Source: Actinoplanes oblitus (lineage in GTDB: Bacteria > Actinomycetota > Actinomycetes > Mycobacteriales > Micromonosporaceae). Taken from it: a stretch of 64,000 nucleotides of DNA. Position numbers and translations under genes: made by a program. The stretch spans positions 2,867,501 through 2,931,500 of the forward strand of contig NZ_CP126980.1 in the NCBI RefSeq assembly GCF_030252345.1, given 5' to 3'. Of the stretch, positions 56,160 through 64,000 are shown one piece after another (position 1 is the stretch's first letter; each line of letters starts with the position of its first letter). The notes beneath the pieces are model-generated. The model worked only from the letters and a program-made list of their open reading frames with translations. It did not search any database and was not told where the DNA came from.

Positions 56160-59078
56160 TCAGCCGATGTGGATGGTCTTGGCGATGCTCGGGACGCCCT
56201 TGGCGTCCAGGGCGAACAGCATCCAGTAACCCGGCACGGCGATGCCCGGGTCGGCCGGGATGGTCAGCCGGTAACCGCCGGTGACCGCCGTCGGTGCCAG
56301 CGACAGGCGCCGCTGGTCGGTGTCGACGCTGTGGGTGGCGGTGCCCATCCGGACGATGGCGAACGACTTCACCGCCTTGTCGGTGCCGACCGTGATGGTG
56401 GCACCGTTCGCCGCGGTGGCCGGGGCCGTGGTGATCGACGGCCGGGCGGCCGGCTTGCCGTCCTCGGTGAGCAGGTACGGCGGCGTGAAGATCTCCGCGT
56501 CGAAGTGGTTCGTCGCGCACCCCTCGCCGCACAGCCCGCCACCACCGGTGAAGACCCGGCCGTCCGGCATCAGCAGCGCCACGCTGTGGTAGGTCCGCGG
56601 GATCGCCGCCGGTGACAGCGTGCTGAACGACTCGGTCACCGGGTCGAACAGCTCGGCGCTGAGCACCGCGGTGTTGTCCGAGAACGGCACCGGATAGTTC
56701 TCCCCGCCGAAGACCGCCACCTTGCCGTCCGGCAGCACCACGCTGTTGTGGAAGGCGCGGGCGTTCGCCATCGGTGCGACCTTGCGGGTGGTCACCGAGG
56801 TCCCGTCGATGCTGACCACGTACGCGTTGGCGGTGGCGTTGTTGTTCTCGTAACTCGGCGCCCCGCCCACCGTCAGGATCTTGCCGGTGTCGAACATGAC
56901 GGCGTTGCCGTTCATCGCGTCGGCGTCGTCACCCCGCGTCCCGGCCGGGCTCACCCCGCCGGTGCCGCTGGTGGTGTACCAGTTCATCGCCTTGCTCGGC
57001 CCGGCCTGCAGCACCTTGCCGCCGGACCAGGCGAACAGCCACGCGTGGTTGTCCTTGCGGTAGTCGCCGTTCGGATTGGCGTCGGCGGTCAGCATCGGCG
57101 CGGCGTCGGCACCGGGCAGCGCGGTCCACCCGGCCGACGGCGACCACACCTCACCGGCCTTGTGCGGGCTGCCGTTGTAGCCGCCCCAGCCACCGCTCCA
57201 CGAACCGCCGATGGTGAACACCCGGCCGTCGCCCAGCGTCGCGCTGGCCTGGTAGCCACGCGGGGTGGTCATCGCCGGCCCGGCCGTCCAGGCGTCCGTG
57301 GCCGGGTCGTAGATGCTGGTCTTCTCGCTGTTGTTGCCGCCGGTCACCACGACCCGGCCGTCCGGCAGCGTGGCGATGCCGGGGCAGAACATGTCGTGCC
57401 CGGTGTCGGTGACCATCCGCTGGGTGACCACCCCGGTCGCCGGGTCGTAGGTGGCGGTCAGGGTCTGCCCGGTGCCGCCGCTGAACGAGTCCGGCCGGAA
57501 CGCCGACCAGGTGAGGATCTTGCCGTTGGGCAGCTGCGCGGCGGCCACCGGGACCAGCGGGAAGCCGACCGGCGCGCTCCACACGCCGCGCTTCGCGACG
57601 ACCGATCCGCTCGGGCCGAGCAGATCCAGCTCGGCGGCGCTGCTCCACGGGCCGCGGTTGCCGGCCTCGCTGAGCGCGGTCAGCCGGACGTACCGGGCCG
57701 TCGCGGGCGGGAAGATCACCGTCTGGCGGGCCGGGCTGTCCGCGAACGCGCCACCGGTCAGCCGGTCGGTCCAGGTGCTGCCGTCGGTGGAGGTGGCGAT
57801 CTCGTAGCGGCCGATCCGGCCGTTGGCCGCCGGGGCCGGGCGCGGCAGGTAGGCGAGGCCGCCGACCAGCGTCGACGCGTGCAGGTCGACGGTCACCGTG
57901 TGCGGCAGCGGCGCGGGCGGCGTGCTGCTCCACGCGCTGTGCCAGATGGTGGCCGGGTCGCCGTCCAGCACGTTGGCCACCCGCCCGTTCTCCTGGGCGG
58001 TCTCCTCGCTGTCGGTGGCCACCGTCCAGCCGGTGCGGGCCAGCGTCGGGTCGGGCCGGCCGAGCAGGTTGATCTCGGCGGCGCTGCTCCACGGGCCGCG
58101 GTTGCCGGCCTCGCTGAGCGCGGTCAGCCGGACGAACCGGGCCAGCGCCGGCGCGAAGGTCACCGTCTGCGCGTCCTTGCTGTCCAGGAACGCGCCGGTG
58201 GCCGCGGACGGCGCCCAGAGCGCGCCGTCCATGCTGGTCTCGATCCGGTACTGGCCGATCAGCCCGTTGCGGGTGCCGTCCTGCCGGGGCAGGTAGCTCA
58301 GCCCGGACACCAGGTTGGTGACCCGCATGTCCACGGTGAACGTGTGCGGCAGCGCGGCGGGCGGCGCCACACTCCAGGCGGTGTGCCAGATGGAGGCGGT
58401 GTTCCCGTCCAGGGCGTTCGCCGCGGCGCCGCTCTCGGCGGCGGTCTCCTCGCTGTCGGCCACCGCGGCCCACCCGGTCCGGGGCAGCGCCGGATCGGTG
58501 CCGCCGAGCAGGTTGACCTCGGCGGCCGCCGAGCGGGTGCTGCGCCCGCCCGCCTCGGTCACCGCTGTCAGCCGGACGTACCGCGTGATCACCGTGCCGA
58601 ACGTGACGGTCTTGAGTGTCGCGTCGTCGGCGAACGTGCCGGTGGCCACCGGTGCGCCCCACGTCGTCCCGTCGTCGCTGGTCTCCACCCGGTACTGGCC
58701 GATCCGCCCGTTCGCGATGCCCGGCCGCGGCAGGTAGGTGAGCCCGCTGACCGCCACCCGGTTGCCGGTGTCCAGAGTCAGCCGGTGCGGCAGGGCGCCG
58801 GTCCCGCTGAGCCACGCGGTGGCGCTGTCCCCGTCGAGCACCCGGGCGGCCGTCGACTGCCCGCTGTCCGCCGTCACCACCCAGCCGGTCCGCGGCAGCG
58901 GCAGCGGTGTGGTCACCGCCACCGGCACGGCCCGCGGCATGATGTGCCCGGCGTGCGGATCCGGCGTGGCCGGCGGGCCGGCCGGCCCGGGCCGGTGCAG
59001 TGCCACGGCGATCCCGGCTATCAAACACATGACCAGGGTGGCCGCCATCCTGGCCCACCACCCACCATGTACACGCAT
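56160..59078 (-). CDS. Secreted galactose-oxidase-like copper radical oxidase with three F5/8C domains
   Basis: The 972-residue protein has an N-terminal membrane/signal segment (about 11-27). Three discoidin (F5/8 type C) carbohydrate-binding repeats (about 62-190, 199-340, 347-488) come next, then a kelch-propeller oxidase domain and a C-terminal Ig-like domain. All ligands of the galactose-oxidase site are present: Cys565 (FCPG) for the Cys-Tyr cofactor, Tyr609 (RGYQ), Tyr830 and His831 (TYHS) and His916 (THSVDTDQ). It should oxidise a primary alcohol of a sugar or polymer, releasing hydrogen peroxide. ATG at 59078 follows GGGGGGA. An upstream in-frame start at 59189 is unlikely. Confidence 0.9.
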   Translation of the reverse strand: MRVHGGWWARMAATLVMCLIAGIAVALHRPGPAGPPATPDPHAGHIMPRAVPVAVTTPLPLPRTGWVVTADSGQSTAARVLDGDSATAWLSGTGALPHRLTLDTGNRVAVSGLTYLPRPGIANGRIGQYRVETSDDGTTWGAPVATGTFADDATLKTVTFGTVITRYVRLTAVTEAGGRSTRSAAAEVNLLGGTDPALPRTGWAAVADSEETAAESGAAANALDGNTASIWHTAWSVAPPAALPHTFTVDMRVTNLVSGLSYLPRQDGTRNGLIGQYRIETSMDGALWAPSAATGAFLDSKDAQTVTFAPALARFVRLTALSEAGNRGPWSSAAEINLLGRPDPTLARTGWTVATDSEETAQENGRVANVLDGDPATIWHSAWSSTPPAPLPHTVTVDLHASTLVGGLAYLPRPAPAANGRIGRYEIATSTDGSTWTDRLTGGAFADSPARQTVIFPPATARYVRLTALSEAGNRGPWSSAAELDLLGPSGSVVAKRGVWSAPVGFPLVPVAAAQLPNGKILTWSAFRPDSFSGGTGQTLTATYDPATGVVTQRMVTDTGHDMFCPGIATLPDGRVVVTGGNNSEKTSIYDPATDAWTAGPAMTTPRGYQASATLGDGRVFTIGGSWSGGWGGYNGSPHKAGEVWSPSAGWTALPGADAAPMLTADANPNGDYRKDNHAWLFAWSGGKVLQAGPSKAMNWYTTSGTGGVSPAGTRGDDADAMNGNAVMFDTGKILTVGGAPSYENNNATANAYVVSIDGTSVTTRKVAPMANARAFHNSVVLPDGKVAVFGGENYPVPFSDNTAVLSAELFDPVTESFSTLSPAAIPRTYHSVALLMPDGRVFTGGGGLCGEGCATNHFDAEIFTPPYLLTEDGKPAARPSITTAPATAANGATITVGTDKAVKSFAIVRMGTATHSVDTDQRRLSLAPTAVTGGYRLTIPADPGIAVPGYWMLFALDAKGVPSIAKTIHIG

Positions 59079-59249
59079 GTATGTCCCCCCAAAGTCGATC
59101 TGGGAGAACCCCATCGCAGTCGTCGATGTCTGGCTATCGGCGAACGGACAGAGTGATGTGGTTCGACGGGTCTTTGCCGTGGTGCTCACCGGACGGTCCG
59201 GCGGTCGTCATACGATCGGCCGGGAAACACCGGACAAGGACGGAAACGG

Positions 59250-61094
59250 GTGACGATGGAGACGTTGGAGTTCCAGGCCGAGGCGCGCCAGCTGTTGCAG
59301 CTGATGGTCCACTCGATCTATTCGAACAAGGACATCTTCCTGCGTGAGCTGATCTCGAACGCGTCCGACGCGCTGGACAAGCTGCGCCTGGCCAAGCTGC
59401 AGGACGGCCTGGAGGCGGACACCTCCGATCTGCACATCGAGATCGAGGCGGACACCGAGGCGCGGACGCTGACCGTCCGGGACAACGGCATCGGCATGAC
59501 GCGCGAGGAGGTCGTGGCGCTGATCGGCACGATCGCCAAGTCCGGCACGGCCGACCTGCTGGCCAAGCTCAAGGAGGCGACCGAGAAGAAGGGTGAGGCG
59601 GAGCTGATCGGCCAGTTCGGCGTCGGCTTCTACTCGACGTTCATGGTCGCCGACAAGGTGACCCTGGTGACCCGCAAGGCCGGCACCGAGGGGCACGGCA
59701 CCCGCTGGGAGTCCGCGGGCGAGGGGACGTACACGATCGACGACGCGCCGGACGCGCCGATCGGTACCACCGTCACCCTGCACCTGCGGCCGAAGGACGA
59801 GGAGGACGCGCTCTACGACTACGCCGACCAGTGGCGGATCAAGCAGATCGTCAAGCGGTACTCGGACTTCATCTCGTTCCCGATCCGGCTCGGCGACGAG
59901 ACCCTGAACTCGCAGAAGGCGCTCTGGGCCCGCCCGCGCAGCGAGGTCACCGACGAGGAGTACCACGAGTTCTACAAGCACATCAGCCACGACTGGACCG
60001 ACCCGCTCGAGATCATCAACATGAAGGCGGAGGGCACCTTCGAGTACGAGGCGCTGCTCTTCATCCCGTCGCGCGCCCCGCACGACCTGTTCCAGCGGGA
60101 CGCCCGCCGTGGCCTGCAGCTGTACGTCAAGCGCGTCTTCATCATGGACGACAGCAAGGAGCTGATCCCGGACTACCTGCGCTTCGTCAAGGGCGTGGTG
60201 GACGCGGCCGACCTGTCGCTGAACATCTCCCGGGAGATCCTGCAGCAGGACCGGCACATCCAGATGATCCGCCGGCGGCTGGTCAAGAAGGTCCTGTCCA
60301 CGATCAAGGACCTGATGACCAGCAACCCGGAGAAGTACGCCACGTTCTGGCGCGAGTTCGGCCGGGCGGTCAAGGAGGGCCTGCTCAGCGAGCCGGACAA
60401 CCACAAGCCGATCCTGGAGATCGCGTCGTTCGGCACCACCGCGCAGGACGAGCCGACCACGCTGGCCGCCTATGTGGAGCGGATGAAGGAGGGCCAGGAG
60501 GAGATCTACTACCTGACCGGCGAGTCCCGTTCGCAGGTGGTGAACTCCCCGCACATGGAGGCGTTCGCCGAGCAGGGTTACGAGGTGCTGATCCTCACCG
60601 ACCCGGTCGACGAGATCTGGGTCGACGCGGTGCCCGACTACGAGGGCAAGAAGCTGCGCTCGATCGCGCGCGGCTCGGTCGACCTGAAGAAGGACGAGGA
60701 GGAGAAGGAGCCGGAGGGCGACTTCGGCCCGCTGCTCGGCTTCCTCAAGGAGAAGCTGGACGAGCAGGTCAAGGAGGTACGCCTGTCGCACCGGCTGACC
60801 ACCTCGGCGGCGTGCCTGGTCAGCGACCAGGACGACATCACGCCGGCGCTGGAGAAGATGTACCGGGCGATGGGCCAGGAGGGCCCCCGGGTGAAGCGGA
60901 TCCTGGAGCTGAACCCGAGCCACCCGCTGGTCGCCGGTCTGCGCACGGCCTACGAGCGGGGCGCCGACGACCCGGCCCTGCCGGAGACCGCCGAGCTCCT
61001 GTACGGCACCGCCCTGCTCGCCGAGGGCGGCGACCTGGACGACCCGGCCCGCTTCGCCAAGCTCCTCGCGGACCGGCTGGCCCGCACGGTCTGA
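59250..61094 (+). CDS. htpG: Molecular chaperone HtpG (bacterial Hsp90)
   Basis: The 614-residue ATP-dependent chaperone has an N-terminal GHKL ATPase with FLRELISNASDALDKLR, DNGIGMTREEV and GQFGVGFYS. The middle domain includes LNISREILQQDR and a C-terminal dimerisation domain follows. GTG at 59250 is chosen because AAGGA lies nine bases upstream; ATG at 59256 is the alternative. It is divergent from the galactose-oxidase-like gene across 171 bp. Confidence 0.96.
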   Translation: MTMETLEFQAEARQLLQLMVHSIYSNKDIFLRELISNASDALDKLRLAKLQDGLEADTSDLHIEIEADTEARTLTVRDNGIGMTREEVVALIGTIAKSGTADLLAKLKEATEKKGEAELIGQFGVGFYSTFMVADKVTLVTRKAGTEGHGTRWESAGEGTYTIDDAPDAPIGTTVTLHLRPKDEEDALYDYADQWRIKQIVKRYSDFISFPIRLGDETLNSQKALWARPRSEVTDEEYHEFYKHISHDWTDPLEIINMKAEGTFEYEALLFIPSRAPHDLFQRDARRGLQLYVKRVFIMDDSKELIPDYLRFVKGVVDAADLSLNISREILQQDRHIQMIRRRLVKKVLSTIKDLMTSNPEKYATFWREFGRAVKEGLLSEPDNHKPILEIASFGTTAQDEPTTLAAYVERMKEGQEEIYYLTGESRSQVVNSPHMEAFAEQGYEVLILTDPVDEIWVDAVPDYEGKKLRSIARGSVDLKKDEEEKEPEGDFGPLLGFLKEKLDEQVKEVRLSHRLTTSAACLVSDQDDITPALEKMYRAMGQEGPRVKRILELNPSHPLVAGLRTAYERGADDPALPETAELLYGTALLAEGGDLDDPARFAKLLADRLARTV

Positions 61095-61767
61095 CCGCCC
61101 GCCCACCGAACGCAAGCGCGGCCCTCCGGGGCCGCGCTTCGCCGTCCCGTCCCGCGTCCGGGCAGCCCTCTCTCACCGAGGGCGACGATCGCTCGCTCCG
61201 CCGGGCGGCCCCGGGGCACTCCATGCCGAACCAGCTCTGTCCCGCCGCCCAGTGCCGAACCCAACCGGCGAAACCCGGCTCACCGCCGCCGCGGCCGAAC
61301 TCCGCACCGAACGGGACCGCGCCCTCCCCGGTGATCATCCAGATCTGGCCACGGTGCGGACCGGTGACCACGAGATGCCAATACATCCCGCAGCCGTCCG
61401 TGCCGAGCACGATCGAGCCGTTGTTATAGACCCGCTCGATCGCCTGGTAGTCGGGATCGTCGTCCTCCTCCCACAGCCACTCGGCGGTCAGCGGGAACGG
61501 CTCCGCCAGGACCCGCGCGGGCCGGTCGTCACCCCAGTCCGCCGGCAGCTCGGCGAGCGCGACCAGCCCGTAATCCGGCGGGCCGGCGACCGACCCGTCG
61601 GAGACCTCGGCGACGAATGTGCGGTAGGGCTCCGGAAGGCTCACCCGGTGCGCCGCCTCGAAGGCGTGCACCGCGGGCCAGCCCAGCGCGGAGGCGCCGC
61701 CGTCGTCAACGTGCAGGGCCTCCCGCAGCTCGGCGATGACGGCCGGATCGGCGTGCTCGGTTTCCAT
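60838..61767 (-). CDS. SMI1/KNR4-family protein with an over-long 3' end
   Basis: From ATG at 61767 the first ~180 residues are a SMI1/KNR4 domain: LGWPAVHAFEAAHRVSLPEPYR, DGSVAGPPDYGL, VLGTDGCGMYWHLVV and GFAGWVRHW. The family includes immunity proteins of contact-dependent or polymorphic toxins. After about 61200 the frame stays open as Arg/Gly/Ala-rich sequence until 60838, running through the htpG terminator and 257 bp antisense to htpG. The natural stop is probably lost or frameshifted; I trust only about 61200-61767. No toxin gene adjoins. Confidence 0.65.
   Translation of the reverse strand: METEHADPAVIAELREALHVDDGGASALGWPAVHAFEAAHRVSLPEPYRTFVAEVSDGSVAGPPDYGLVALAELPADWGDDRPARVLAEPFPLTAEWLWEEDDDPDYQAIERVYNNGSIVLGTDGCGMYWHLVVTGPHRGQIWMITGEGAVPFGAEFGRGGGEPGFAGWVRHWAAGQSWFGMECPGAARRSERSSPSVREGCPDAGRDGEARPRRAALAFGGRAVRPCGPAGPRGAWRSGPGRPGRRPRRAGRCRTGARRSPAGPGRRRPARRPCADRRPAGGSGSAPGSASPGGPPGPSPGTSSPAPA
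61114..61139 (+). terminator. Terminator hairpin of htpG
   Basis: There is an 11-bp perfect stem (61114-61124 with 61129-61139) with a TCCG loop, 20 bp past the htpG stop. It has no T-tract. Confidence 0.65.
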
Positions 61768-61897
61768 GCGCACAGAGATACCAGCCGGGTCCGACACTTC
61801 CGCGCGCCCGGGGCCGGGATGAGCGGTGGTTCCGGGCCGGGATGAGCGGTGCCCGGGGGTGGCGAGCCGGCTCGCTCGCTCGGGCGGTCCAGGGTTT

Positions 61898-62036
61898 TCG
61901 GTGACCACCCGCGGACAATGAAGGGCACGGCGATCGCTTTGGACGCGCAGCGGCCAGATCGCCGTGCCCGGCCCGCGCGGGAGCATGCGGTCCGCACCCC
62001 GGCGGACCTGCGTAGATGAAGATTTTGAAAGGGTTC
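61898..62036 (+). other. Structured intergenic element, copy 2
   Basis: This is the plus-strand counterpart of the element at 56001-56146. Its outer stem pairs 61923-61935 with 61957-61969, 13 perfect base pairs. An inner stem, 61941-61946 with 61950-61955, has one mismatch. CCCGCGCGGGAGCATGCG and a second possible hairpin around 61988-62012 follow. Its 3' end stops just short of the end of the small minus-strand membrane-protein gene. Confidence 0.65.
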
Positions 62037-62050
62037 TCGGCCGTCGGCGG

Positions 62051-62209
62051 TCAGCCCTTGGCGAGCTCGACGAAGAACGTGCCGATGTTCGTGAAGATGT
62101 TGGCGATGCCGTCCCAGATGCCGCGCGCCACGTCGGCGGCCGGTCCGGGGCTCGTGCCGATCCAGAAGATCAGCAGGAACAGCAGGACCCAGCCGAGCAC
62201 CTTCTTCAT
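62051..62209 (-). CDS. Small membrane protein, 52 residues
   Basis: From ATG at 62209 the product has a KK start and one strong hydrophobic helix (VLGWVLLFLLIFWIG). A GTSPGPAADVARGIWD amphipathic segment follows. I recall similar short proteins from other actinomycetes but no function. A GGGG ribosome site is six bases upstream. An upstream in-frame ATG at 62236 would add nine residues. Confidence 0.65.
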   Translation of the reverse strand: MKKVLGWVLLFLLIFWIGTSPGPAADVARGIWDGIANIFTNIGTFFVELAKG

Positions 62210-62323
62210 GGCAATCCCCACCCCCCACATGGCCATCCAAGATCTTCACACAGCCCGGGAGGACTCCGGGGGAGGCACGCCAAACCTGAGAGGACTCTGA
62301 GGAAACTGGAAGTAGCTCCGATT

Positions 62324-62338
62324 TGATAGTTACTGTCA
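62324..62338. promoter_or_regulatory. Candidate TetR operator before the MFS gene
   Basis: TGATAGT-T-ACTGTCA is a 15-bp inverted repeat with one mismatch, ending four bases before the transporter ATG. Because the transporter is coupled to a TetR gene, autorepression at this site is the simplest reading. Confidence 0.5.
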
Positions 62339-62342
62339 TTTC

Positions 62343-63854
62343 ATGGCTACTTCCAAGGCGCGCTGGTTCGCGCTCGCCGCACTCTGCTTCTGCACCCTGG
62401 CCGTCGGACTCGACGGCACGGTGCTCAGCGTCGCGCTGCCGACTCTGGCCCGCGACCTCGGCGCCTCCACCGGTGACCTGCAGTGGTTCACCAACTCCTA
62501 CCTGCTGGTGCTGGCCGCGGTGCTGCTGCCGGCCGGGATGCTCGGCGACCGGTACGGGCGCAAGCGCTTCCTCCTCGGCGCCCTGGCGCTGTTCGGCGCC
62601 GCCTCCGCGTGGTGCGCCTACGCGACCACCAGCGGTCAGCTGATCACCGCTCGGGCCGTGCTCGGCCTCTCCTCGGCGGTGATCATGGCGCTGATCGGCG
62701 CGGTGCTCACCGTCGTCTTCGACGAGAAGGACCGCCCGCGCGCCCTGAGCATCTGGGTCACCGCGAACGCGCTCGGCATCCCGCTCGGCCCGCTGCTCGG
62801 CGGCTGGCTGCTGGACAACTTCTGGTGGGGCTCGGTCTTCCTGATCAACCTGCCGATCGTGGTGTTCGGCCTGCTGGCGATCATGGCGTGGGTGCCCGAG
62901 TCGCACGGCGACCGCCACCGCCGCCTCGACCTGCCGGGCGTGCTGCTCTCCGCGGCCGGGCTGGTCGGGCTCACCTACGGGATCATCGAGGCGGGCGAGC
63001 GCAGCCTGACCGACCCGCGCGCGCTGTACCCGGTCGCCGGTGGCCTGGTCGCGCTGCTCCTGCTCGCCTGGTGGCAGCGCCGCGCCGCCGCGCCGCTGAT
63101 CGACCTCGACCTGTTCCGCTCGCGCGGCTTCACCGGCGGGGCGGTGCTCGCCACGGTGGCCAGCTTCTCCTTCTTCGGCCTGCTGTTCGCCCTGCCGCAG
63201 CTGTTCCAGGCGGTCGGCGGCGCGGACTCGTTCGGTTCCGGGCTGCGCCTGCTCCCGGTGATCGGTGGCCTGCTGGTCGGCGCGCGGCTCAGCGACAGGC
63301 TGGTCGAGCGGTTCGGCGCCCGCCTGGTCATCGGCGGCGGCCTGGCCCTGATCGCCGCCGCCCTGCTGGCCGGCTCGCGTACCGGCGCGGCCACCGGTTA
63401 CGGCTACGTCGCCGCCTGGATCACGGCGGCCGGCATCGGGCTCGGCTTCACCCTGCCGCCGTCGATGAACGCCGCCCTCGGCGCGCTCGTCCCGGAGCGC
63501 AGCGGCGTCGGCAACGGCCTGATCCAGGCGATGCGCCAGGTCGGCAGCGCGATCGGAGTGGCGGTGCTCGGCACCGTGCTCAACGCCGGGTACCGCGACC
63601 GGGTCGACGCCGCCGGACTGCCGGGCGCCGCCCGGGACAGTGCCGCCTCCGGGGTCGCTGTCGCGCAGCAGTCCGGCGACCCGGGGATGCTCGACACGGT
63701 CCGGCACGCGTTCGCCCACGGCCTGGACGTCGCGCTGGTCACCACCGGCGCGGTCGCCGCCGCCGGGGTGCTGCTGGTACTGATCCTGCCCCGGCACACC
63801 CGCCGCCCGGCCGGGACTGCCGAGCCGGCCGCCCTGGCAGAATCGGGGGTATGA
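62343..63854 (+). CDS. MFS drug-efflux transporter, DHA2 (EmrB/QacA) type
   Basis: The 503-residue protein has about 14 hydrophobic helices. Motif A is GMLGDRYGRKR near residue 65. The DHA2-typical motif C-like segment is LGIPLGPLLGG near 143. It probably exports a hydrophobic drug or metabolite using the proton gradient. ATG at 62343 has almost no leader beyond the operator and no clear Shine-Dalgarno, so it may be leaderless. Its stop overlaps the TetR start as ATGA. Confidence 0.92.
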   Translation: MATSKARWFALAALCFCTLAVGLDGTVLSVALPTLARDLGASTGDLQWFTNSYLLVLAAVLLPAGMLGDRYGRKRFLLGALALFGAASAWCAYATTSGQLITARAVLGLSSAVIMALIGAVLTVVFDEKDRPRALSIWVTANALGIPLGPLLGGWLLDNFWWGSVFLINLPIVVFGLLAIMAWVPESHGDRHRRLDLPGVLLSAAGLVGLTYGIIEAGERSLTDPRALYPVAGGLVALLLLAWWQRRAAAPLIDLDLFRSRGFTGGAVLATVASFSFFGLLFALPQLFQAVGGADSFGSGLRLLPVIGGLLVGARLSDRLVERFGARLVIGGGLALIAAALLAGSRTGAATGYGYVAAWITAAGIGLGFTLPPSMNAALGALVPERSGVGNGLIQAMRQVGSAIGVAVLGTVLNAGYRDRVDAAGLPGAARDSAASGVAVAQQSGDPGMLDTVRHAFAHGLDVALVTTGAVAAAGVLLVLILPRHTRRPAGTAEPAALAESGV

Positions 63855-64000
63855 CAGCGACCCCCAGCCTGCGCGAACGCAAGAAGGCGAAGACCCGGAT
63901 CGCCATTCGCGAGCACGCGATGCGGTTGTTCGAGGAGCAGGGGTACGCGTCGACCACCGTGGACCAGATCGCGGAGGCGGCCGAGGTCTCGCCGAGCACG
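63851..64000 (+). CDS. TetR-family regulator, N-terminal part (cut by window end)
   Basis: The first 50 residues contain a TetR DNA-binding domain: KKAKTRIAIREHAMRLFEEQ and TVDQIAEAAEVSPST. The gene continues beyond the window. ATG at 63851 overlaps the transporter stop by four bases, so the pair is coupled. It is likely to repress the transporter through the palindrome at 62324-62338. Confidence 0.9.
   Translation, partial: MTATPSLRERKKAKTRIAIREHAMRLFEEQGYASTTVDQIAEAAEVSPST

Overview
The window is high-GC actinobacterial DNA. GTG and TTG starts are frequent, operons are tightly overlapping, secreted enzymes carry family-2 cellulose-binding modules, and sugar ABC importers lack their own ATPase. 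The gene mix (AfsR/SARP regulator, XRE/ImmA module, SpoIIE-type phosphatase, CebR-type operators, Micromonosporaceae-style Uma2 remnant) suggests an Actinoplanes-like member of the Micromonosporaceae. This assignment is inference, because there is no rRNA or other marker gene in the window.

Layout. 1-3.6 kb: an alpha-glucoside-type ABC importer (two permeases and a lipoprotein) behind a LacI-family operator. 3.8-5.2 kb: UDP-glucose dehydrogenase. 5.5-12.2 kb: a cellulose/xyloglucan operon (GH74-CBM2, CBM2-GH48, AA10 LPMO-CBM2) behind a perfect CebR box. A second perfect CebR box at 28.57 kb precedes a CBM2-esterase, so the two loci look co-regulated. 12.3-24.4 kb: mostly housekeeping and catabolic genes (SGNH hydrolase, SARP regulator, Sua5/YciO, Nudix, a hydroxyisobutyrate-dehydrogenase-like protein, GH13, succinate-semialdehyde dehydrogenase, an orphan sugar-binding lipoprotein, AlaX, SmpB). 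A six-copy 70-bp tandem array and a Uma2 gene remnant lie among them. 24.5-33 kb: MMPL transporter, a very large inverted repeat, a decayed alcohol dehydrogenase, a monooxygenase-domain protein, the CBM2-esterase, and a glcDEF glycolate oxidase operon. 33.2-36.2 kb: a lipoprotein, then an XRE regulator, a multi-span membrane protein and an ImmA/IrrE metallopeptidase. 36.3-45.3 kb: pyruvate phosphate dikinase, methyltransferase, PhnB-like protein, RecQ, and a PAS-PP2C-HATPase-STAS regulator.

The most interesting block is 45.3-52.1 kb. It holds a GTP cyclohydrolase II paralogue, a RibD-type reductase, a membrane flippase-like protein, a methyltransferase, a GT4 glycosyltransferase, a degenerate 6-pyruvoyltetrahydropterin-synthase fold, an MDR dehydrogenase without the usual zinc cysteine, and a CDP-alcohol phosphatidyltransferase. 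It resembles the Streptomyces coelicolor SCO6650-SCO6655 neighbourhood. Two proteins from there (SCO6650 and SCO6655) were studied biochemically, but to my knowledge the product of the set is unknown. I read it as an undescribed GTP-derived, probably membrane-linked, biosynthetic pathway.

52-64 kb carries a BtuF-like protein, small membrane proteins, a leaderless pilin-like ORF, a secreted galactose-oxidase-like copper radical oxidase, HtpG, an SMI1/KNR4 protein and an MFS-TetR pair cut by the window end. Two intergenic copies of one structured element (about 56.0-56.15 and 61.90-62.04 kb) show compensatory changes in their hairpin. This suggests an uncharacterised structured RNA or mobile hairpin.
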